DNA from: Cyclobacteriaceae bacterium
Lineage (GTDB): Bacteria > Bacteroidota > Bacteroidia > Cytophagales > Cyclobacteriaceae
Assembly (NCBI GenBank): GCA_016787605.1
Contig: JAEUUE010000176.1
Span: 1 to 45,673, forward strand
Reading direction: 5' to 3'
Length of the DNA: 45,673 nucleotides
The translations under genes were made by a program, and so were the position numbers. Of this stretch, positions 40,402-45,673 are shown one piece after another (the stretch's first letter is position 1; the number at the start of each line of letters is the position of its first letter). The notes beneath the pieces are model-generated. The model saw only the letters and a list, made by a program, of their open reading frames with translations. It made no database searches and was not told the DNA's origin.

Positions 40402-41953
40402 AAAATACATATCGTGACTCGGTATTGTCGCCCACCGTGGCCCGTACCCGCCGGTAGCCCCAGGCGTAGAAGCTTTGTCCATACCAATACCGAAGCCCGC
40501 CTTCGTCCTCTTCATCCTTCAGTGCATCCGATGACTGCAGGAGGCGGATGGTGGCTTTTTGGGAAGCTGGCCGGGAGGCGATGTCTTCGGGCTCTCCCAG
40601 GTAAAGGATGTCAGACTTGAATTTGTAACATAAAAGCATGGAGTCTTTCCGAATCAGGAAGTCTCCCGTTTGATCAAGCATGGGTCGTTTCACCTCCTGG
40701 TAAGGAAGGGTGAGGCCTACAGGCGCTGCCTGGGGTAGGCTGAAGCGAAGGGCCACCGATTGGATCATGCGTACCTCGCTGTTGCGCTGGGGTTCGTTGT
40801 AAAAGGGAGCGTCGTAGCCGTACGGCCGATAGGGGTAGCCGGGTGTGCCAAAAGGATTGTTGTAGTAATTGTAATTCCAGTTTGGGCTGCCGTACGGATA
40901 GTACGTCATGTTGCTCGGCGGGTGAAACATTTCGGCAAAGAGGAAATATCCCCCATTGAATTCCTCCAGCCGGATGGGGAGCAGGTTGGCTTTGTACCGG
41001 GGCATCCTGCCTTCCGTCCGCTCGCGAGCGGCTTTGTCCAGGATTTTCTTTGCCTTCTTTTCAGGCAGGTAGTCCAGGAAATGCGAAATGCTGGCTAAGT
41101 CGGTATACCGGACAGGCTGCTCCTGGAACGGATCGACGATACAGGAATAGAAGCCCAGCACCTGGTTAGAGTTGCCCTGTCCGTAGGTGCCGACGAGGAT
41201 CATGTCATCATGAACCAGTCGGCTGGTGAGTCCGGACAACACCGTATACCGGTCATCGAAGGGAATCACGTCATCCACCAGCAGGTTGCCGGCTCCGTCA
41301 AAGGTCCGCAGGGTAATCCGCTGGGCCATTCCTTTCCGATTCTCAACCAGCAGCATATTAAAACTCCCGTTGTGGTTGGCGCGAAGATCGAGTAACGAGA
41401 TGTCTTTGGTAAACAGTCCGGGCAATACCTTGGGGTGATCACTGGTGTGGTCGTAGAGCAGCACGGCCGGTTCCGAATTGATATACCCGCCGAATAGCGC
41501 CGTCGTCCCGGCTACGGTGAAGTGGGTAAGCTGAAAATTGAGATCGAAGCGGATTCGCTCGCTGCCTGAATTGCGCTTGACCAAATCCAGGGTGACCAGC
41601 TGGAAATTGTAATAGGTGGTCTGGCTTTCACGGAACAGCAGGTAGAGGGTCCCCGGAACATGCTCAAAACCCACCAGGTTCAGGCGATTGTCGAGGTCGA
41701 GATCGGTCGACCAGAACCGACTCAGTACCGTGTCCAGCAATTCAACGCGCCATTTCTTGTTCCCGTGGGCGAACTCCTGGAGGTCCTGCACCAGCGCCAA
41801 CCCTTCGCTACCCATGGAAATCAGTTCAAAGGGTTTGTCGGCCGCCTTCCCGGGAATTTCCATCCGAAAATCCTGCGCGGGCTGCGCCTCCAGGCGAATC
41901 ACCGGGACGAGCAAGAGGCAAATGAGAATCGAACGGAGGACAAGGCGGATCAA
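40379..41953 (-). CDS. Exported protein of unknown function, paralogue A of a tandem pair, TTG start
   Basis: A 524-residue protein with signal peptide (IRLVLRSILICLLLVPVIRLEA); the only upstream start giving a signal is TTG 41953, which overlaps the EVE stop codon as TTGA, so it depends on coupling. Like paralogue B, it has beta-rich repeats (TALFGGYINSEPAVLLYDH, KVLPGLFTKDISLLDLRANHNGS), a central helical linker (about 290-320), a Tyr/Asn/Pro-rich low-complexity stretch (about 350-390, NYNYYNNPF) and an ending WYGQSFYAWGYRRVR. The shared motif order shows an old duplication. It is exported, perhaps a surface or periplasmic propeller; function unknown. Confidence 0.8.
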   Translation of the reverse strand: MIRLVLRSILICLLLVPVIRLEAQPAQDFRMEIPGKAADKPFELISMGSEGLALVQDLQEFAHGNKKWRVELLDTVLSRFWSTDLDLDNRLNLVGFEHVPGTLYLLFRESQTTYYNFQLVTLDLVKRNSGSERIRFDLNFQLTHFTVAGTTALFGGYINSEPAVLLYDHTSDHPKVLPGLFTKDISLLDLRANHNGSFNMLLVENRKGMAQRITLRTFDGAGNLLVDDVIPFDDRYTVLSGLTSRLVHDDMILVGTYGQGNSNQVLGFYSCIVDPFQEQPVRYTDLASISHFLDYLPEKKAKKILDKAARERTEGRMPRYKANLLPIRLEEFNGGYFLFAEMFHPPSNMTYYPYGSPNWNYNYYNNPFGTPGYPYRPYGYDAPFYNEPQRNSEVRMIQSVALRFSLPQAAPVGLTLPYQEVKRPMLDQTGDFLIRKDSMLLCYKFKSDILYLGEPEDIASRPASQKATIRLLQSSDALKDEEDEGGLRYWYGQSFYAWGYRRVRATVGDNTESRYVFYVNRLDF

Positions 41954-42354
41954 GGCGTTGCGCTTAAATCAAGGATGTGTTTGAATTCCTCGGCGGTGAC
42001 GGGTTGAACGGACAGGCGAGCCGCTTTGACCAACACCATCTTCTGGAGGGATTTGTTTTTCTTGATTTCAGCCAGCGATACGGGTCGCTTGAGTGGCTTT
42101 TCCGGTGCCAGGTCAACAGCCACCCAGGCCGGATCTTTGGGCTCCGGGTAGGGTCCCCGGGTAACCACGGCAATTCCCGTGATGGCCTTTTCCTCCCCGG
42201 TATGGTAGATCAGCGCCTTGTCGCCTTTGGCCATGCTGCTCAAGTGCTTGCGCGCCTGGAAATTGCGAACGCCATCCCAGGTTCCTTTTTTGTCCCGGAC
42301 CAGGTCGCCCCAGGCGTAGGTGTCGGGCTCCGTTTTCAATAGCCAGTAGTTCAT
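41950..42354 (-). CDS. EVE domain-containing protein
   Basis: A 134-residue EVE protein from ATG 42354 (MNYWLLKTEPDTYAWGDL); ATG 42369 would add five residues. WDGVRNFQARKHLSSMAKGDKALIY (in two parts, about 26-50) is the family's core, related to the PUA fold that binds modified bases or RNA. EVE proteins are linked to DNA/RNA base modification sensing. Its stop codon overlaps the TTG start of the exported paralogue A, making an EVE-paralogue A-paralogue B unit of apparently unlike proteins. A TACTTTAG box (42380-42373) is the probable promoter. Confidence 0.93.
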   Translation of the reverse strand: MNYWLLKTEPDTYAWGDLVRDKKGTWDGVRNFQARKHLSSMAKGDKALIYHTGEEKAITGIAVVTRGPYPEPKDPAWVAVDLAPEKPLKRPVSLAEIKKNKSLQKMVLVKAARLSVQPVTAEEFKHILDLSATP

Positions 42355-42372
42355 AATCCGATCAATCAACTT

Positions 42373-42380
42373 CTAAAGTA
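42373..42380 (-). promoter_or_regulatory. -7 element of the EVE operon promoter
   Basis: TACTTTAG on the minus strand, one mismatch from TAnnTTTG, with TTTT about 20 bases upstream. It faces away from the GT9 promoter at 42446. Confidence 0.4.
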
Positions 42381-42445
42381 GCAATTTGGTTTTTGAAAAG
42401 ATGTAGAAATTACTACCCCTGAACAGGGTATTGTCGTGTATGGTG

Positions 42446-42453
42446 TAAATTTG
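42446..42453 (+). promoter_or_regulatory. -7 element of the GT9 promoter
   Basis: TAAATTTG is a perfect TAnnTTTG match ending 14 bases before ATG 42468. No -33 TTTG at the proper spacing. Confidence 0.45.
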
Positions 42454-42467
42454 AAGACTGCGGCGAC

Positions 42468-43475
42468 ATGAAAATTCTTATCCTCCGGTTCTCCTCCATT
42501 GGCGATATCGTACTGACGACGCCGGTCATCCGCACGGTGAAGACACAGCTGGACAAAGCGGAGGTTCATGTGGCCACCAAGAGGCAGTACCGCGATCTCT
42601 TCGAGGCCAATCCTTATGTTGATAAGATGCACTACCTGGACGACAGCCTTGCGGATTTGATTGCTGCCTTGCGCCAGGAACAATTTGATTATGTGATTGA
42701 CTTGCACCACAACCTTCGCACCATGCGGGTGAAGCGCGCCTTGGGGGTGAAGTCGTTCAGCTACAACAAGCTCAACGTGGAGAAATGGCTGAAAGTCAAT
42801 TTGAAAATTGACCATCTGCCCAATGTGCATATTGTTGATCGGTACATGAAGACGGTCGAGCCGCTGGGCGTACACATGGATGCGCTGGGCCTCGACTATT
42901 TCATCCCCGAGAAAGATGAGGTTCCGGTGGAGTGGCTTCCCGAAGGTTTCCGGGGTGAGTACGTCGTGTATGCGATTGGAGCCCAGCATGGCACCAAGAA
43001 GTTGCCGGTCAACAAGATGATTGAGCTTTGTGATCGGATCAACAAGCCGGTGGTTTTGCTCGGGGGGCCGGAAGATGCGGAAACTGGCGATAAGGTGGCT
43101 GGCTTCTTTAGCCGGGAAGGAGAGAGCGCCGAGACCGGTGATGGACTAAGACGGATGGGCAAGAAGGCGACTGTCTATAATGGCTGCGGCAAATTCAGCA
43201 TTAACCAGTCGGCGAGCGTCATCAAGAAAGCCCGCTATGTATTTACTCACGATACTGGCCTGATGCACATTGCGGCGGCTTTCAAGAAGGAGATTTTCAG
43301 TATTTGGGGTAACACCATTCCCGCGTTTGGAATGTATCCCTACCGTACCAAGTTTACGGTGCTGGAGAACAACCGGGTTTCCTGTCGTCCTTGCTCAAAA
43401 ATCGGGTATGACAAGTGCCCGAAGGGGCATTTCAAGTGCATGAATGAGCTGGTTCTTGACTTTTACCTTCCTTGA
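42468..43475 (+). CDS. Glycosyltransferase family 9 protein (heptosyltransferase-like)
   Basis: A 335-residue GT-B enzyme. The N-terminal GT9 motif ILILRFSSIGDIVLTTPVIR is at 2-21 and the C-terminal nucleotide-sugar motif FTHDTGLMHIAAAFKK at about 258-273. GT9 enzymes transfer heptose (or related sugars) to the LPS core on the cytoplasmic side of the inner membrane; the exact donor is not given by sequence. A Cys-rich tail (CRPCSKIGYDKCPKGHFKCM) is common in Bacteroidota members and may bind zinc. A promoter box precedes it and the surface protein follows after 117 bases. Confidence 0.92.
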   Translation: MKILILRFSSIGDIVLTTPVIRTVKTQLDKAEVHVATKRQYRDLFEANPYVDKMHYLDDSLADLIAALRQEQFDYVIDLHHNLRTMRVKRALGVKSFSYNKLNVEKWLKVNLKIDHLPNVHIVDRYMKTVEPLGVHMDALGLDYFIPEKDEVPVEWLPEGFRGEYVVYAIGAQHGTKKLPVNKMIELCDRINKPVVLLGGPEDAETGDKVAGFFSREGESAETGDGLRRMGKKATVYNGCGKFSINQSASVIKKARYVFTHDTGLMHIAAAFKKEIFSIWGNTIPAFGMYPYRTKFTVLENNRVSCRPCSKIGYDKCPKGHFKCMNELVLDFYLP

Positions 43476-43592
43476 GGGGTTACTTTTTGGCGTTTCTTGA
43501 CTTCAACGTAAGGTTTTTGCTGGTTTTCAAGGGTTTCCAGAAGGGAAAGCTGCCAAATACCTGCTATTTTGCCCGTTGATATCCGTTTGTCT

Positions 43593-45673
43593 ATGCGTTT
43601 TGGTTGGTTAATCCTGGGGTTTCTTTTGGCTCCGCTAGCTTCTTTGGCCGCGACCATCACCTCTACCGGAGCTGGTGGCGATTGGAATGTCGGCGCGTCC
43701 TGGGTGGGAGGAGTAGTGCCGGTGGCTACTGATGACGTGATTATCGCCAGCGGAGCCACTATCAATGTCACCACCAATCAGGCTTGTGCCACGCTGACCA
43801 TCAACGGCACGGGGATTCTCAATTTCCCCACCAACAACCGTACACTGACAGTCAACGGAACGATGACCATGAACGGCAACAGCCAGGTCACGGGCAACAA
43901 CAATAACAGGATCCTGAGCCTTCAAGGCGACTTTAACATCCCCTCTGGTCAGGCTGCTTCGATCGGGGGCGTGCGGGTGACTCAAGTCATCACGGGAACA
44001 TTCAATCTTGCCGGCACCTTTACTCCGACGGATAATACAGGCCAGAAGACTTTTGGGAATGCCAATTTCTACGACGGATGTCTCATTGACGCTACAGTAA
44101 CCGAAGCCATCACGATCGCAGGTAATCTGAATGTTCTTCCGGCGACCCCTGGACAGCATGCCCGGATCGGCAGGCTGTCAATGACGGTAACAGGTACGAC
44201 TACGGTGACAGGCTACCTGGAGTTTGCCAACTCGGGAGTCGGGACCAAAACGTTTAATAACACCATCACGGTGGCGGCGGGTGGAACGTGGGACAATATT
44301 ATCGGCGAAGACCCGGTGATCAACTGCAGTATCGTGAATAATGGAGTGTGGCCGCAGCCCACCGGCGGAAACGGTCGCTATGATGTGAACGTGGCCGGCA
44401 CGTATACCTATTCGGGCTCTAAAGAAATCGCCTTTACCCGGCTCCGGATCCAGACCAACGCCGTAGTGACCAACAACACCAGTCTCCTGCTTTCCCATAC
44501 CGGGAATGCCGCGCTGACGGTCAATGGCGGCGGGACCTTTATTAATGGAGATGGAATTGTGACAGCCGTGCTCACCTTTACCGGCTATGCCGATGTGGTA
44601 AGTCTCGGCGGCGGCGGAAGCGCGGTGGATTTTGACAATATCGGAAACACCGTGATTTATGATGGTCTCGCCAATCAGAACATCCATCCCACCACGTACC
44701 ACCACCTGACCTGCAACAGCGACCTGACGGCTTCGGTCAATGGAGCAACCGTCGTTAATGGAACGCTGACTATTTCAGGGACTACCGTGGTCGATGTAAC
44801 CGGCGGTACGGACCTTACCGGCCCCGGAGACCTCGTGATGACGGGAACCAGTAGGTTGCGAATTTCTTCTGCCGGTACCGTTCCCGCACTCACGGGCGCC
44901 GGGCATTCCCTGGACCCTGGCACGACCATTGAATTCTACCGCGCCGGGGCGCAGACCGCCGCCAGCAGCGCATCGTATCCTTACCAGAATGTACTCATCA
45001 GCGGAAATGTGGGATCGGCGGTCAACCTGAATACGGTGTCGACTATCCTTGGCGACCTCACGGTGACGAATGCCGGTACCTTCAATAATGCCGCCGGAAC
45101 CCCGGCGCTGATCAGTGTAACCGGTGACTTCAGTTATGGATCAACGCAAGCTACGACCCTCAATACCAACCTCGCAGCCGGCAGTGTCACTATATCCTCG
45201 ACGGGCACTTTCACGTATTCTAACCGTACCATTACCATCAACCAGAATGACGGTTTCTGGGCAGTGACGGGCGCTCCGACCATTACGGCAGCCGGTACCG
45301 CCACGGTGGCCTTTACCACCGGGACCAACCAGACCATTGCCGGTACCGTGGCTCCATCCTTCAACCGGCTGACGATCAATAATGCCAATGACGTGACGCT
45401 GGCGGTTACTCCCGTGACGGTAACGGGAACACTCACGCTGACATCGGGTCGTCTGATCACCGGGGCCAACACGGTAGTGATGGCCACCGGCTCAACCGTC
45501 GCCCGGACCACGGGATTCGTGGAGGGTAACCTCAACAAGGGGTTTGCGGTGGGCACTTCCACTCAGACCTACGAGGTGGGAACAAATACCGACTACACCC
45601 CGGTTTCCGTGACCTGCACCTCCGTAACAACAGCAGGAACACTGACGGTTGCCTCTGTGGACGGTGATCATCC
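43593..45673 (+). CDS. Large repetitive exported protein, 3' end outside window
   Basis: The frame runs from ATG 43593 to the right edge (693 complete codons, no stop). It starts with a signal peptide (MRFGWLILGFLLAPLASLAA), followed by GAGGDWNVGASWVGGVVPVATDDVIIASG (in two parts), a typical start of Bacteroidota surface proteins with G8/beta-helix-like repeats. The body is Thr/Gly/Asn/Val-rich with repeated short strands such as LTVNGTMTMNG, NGTLTISG and VTGTLTLTSG, pointing to a right-handed beta-helix or adhesin stalk. The C-terminus, where a type IX sorting domain would be expected, is missing. A surface adhesin or secreted matrix protein is inferred. Confidence 0.85.
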   Translation, partial: MRFGWLILGFLLAPLASLAATITSTGAGGDWNVGASWVGGVVPVATDDVIIASGATINVTTNQACATLTINGTGILNFPTNNRTLTVNGTMTMNGNSQVTGNNNNRILSLQGDFNIPSGQAASIGGVRVTQVITGTFNLAGTFTPTDNTGQKTFGNANFYDGCLIDATVTEAITIAGNLNVLPATPGQHARIGRLSMTVTGTTTVTGYLEFANSGVGTKTFNNTITVAAGGTWDNIIGEDPVINCSIVNNGVWPQPTGGNGRYDVNVAGTYTYSGSKEIAFTRLRIQTNAVVTNNTSLLLSHTGNAALTVNGGGTFINGDGIVTAVLTFTGYADVVSLGGGGSAVDFDNIGNTVIYDGLANQNIHPTTYHHLTCNSDLTASVNGATVVNGTLTISGTTVVDVTGGTDLTGPGDLVMTGTSRLRISSAGTVPALTGAGHSLDPGTTIEFYRAGAQTAASSASYPYQNVLISGNVGSAVNLNTVSTILGDLTVTNAGTFNNAAGTPALISVTGDFSYGSTQATTLNTNLAAGSVTISSTGTFTYSNRTITINQNDGFWAVTGAPTITAAGTATVAFTTGTNQTIAGTVAPSFNRLTINNANDVTLAVTPVTVTGTLTLTSGRLITGANTVVMATGSTVARTTGFVEGNLNKGFAVGTSTQTYEVGTNTDYTPVSVTCTSVTTAGTLTVASVDGDH

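Noticed and set aside
43476-43592. Weak hairpin TTTCC-AGAAG-GGAAA after the GT9 gene as terminator
   Set aside because: The stem is only 5 bp and no T-run follows, so it is not supported as a terminator.

Overview
The window reads as a 45.7 kb piece of a Bacteroidota chromosome, most likely a Cytophagales-type (Chryseolinea/Fulvivirga-like) bacterium. This placement is inferred from gene content and signals, not from a search. Supporting signs are promoters of the TAnnTTTG type lying very close to start codons, few Shine-Dalgarno sequences, many lipoproteins, SPOR and OmpA envelope proteins, a PiT transporter fused to a PhoU-like domain, FtsX/MacB-type permeases of about 800 residues, a DAHP synthase-chorismate mutase fusion, and a large repetitive secreted protein of the type often exported by the type IX system. 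Both ends cut through genes: a class II glutamine amidotransferase on the left and the repetitive surface protein on the right. I see no insertion sequence, prophage or CRISPR array.

Layout. 1-3.2 kb: amidotransferase, a lipoprotein phosphoesterase and two small exported proteins. 3.2-6.6 kb: a tight minus-strand operon of an M13 peptidase, an ECH1-like dienoyl-CoA isomerase and a periplasmic rhodanese. 6.8-9.7 kb: Hsp20 and the phosphate transporter. 9.9-14 kb: an ABC permease and a subtilase. 14.1-14.9 kb: a possible 37-residue membrane protein, two terminators, a partial tRNA duplication and a tRNA-Thr/Leu/Leu cluster. 15-16.2 kb: a FAD monooxygenase.

16.3-26.7 kb is the complete branched-chain amino acid block ilvE-ilvD-ilvB-ilvN-ilvC-leuC-leuD-leuB-leuA. 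A 36-codon leader peptide whose codons 21-29 are almost all Val/Ile/Leu precedes it, followed by a strong terminator and a matching antiterminator segment: a ribosome-mediated attenuator. 27.9-32.2 kb repeats this logic for aromatic amino acids: a 26-codon leader with seven Phe/Tyr residues in eight codons and a terminator that abuts the first gene of pheA-aminotransferase-tyrA-DAHP synthase/chorismate mutase. A SET-domain protein and a lipoprotein lie between the two blocks.

32.2-33.7 kb holds a close look-alike of the eukaryotic sphingolipid delta-4 (dihydroceramide) desaturase, with its own promoter and a small exported SnoaL/NTF2-like protein directly behind it. 33.8-36 kb: two tandem SPOR-OmpA proteins. 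36-38.9 kb: cystathionine beta-synthase, pyrB and pyrR. 38.9-42.4 kb: an EVE-domain gene translationally coupled to two large tandem paralogues of unknown function. 42.5-45.7 kb: a GT9 glycosyltransferase and the truncated surface protein.

The most notable items are the two attenuators (control of two whole amino acid blocks by leader translation), the DEGS1-like desaturase, the coupled paralogue pair behind EVE, the probable leaderless promoters, and a tRNA-Leu 3'-end/terminator duplication that may be an integration scar.
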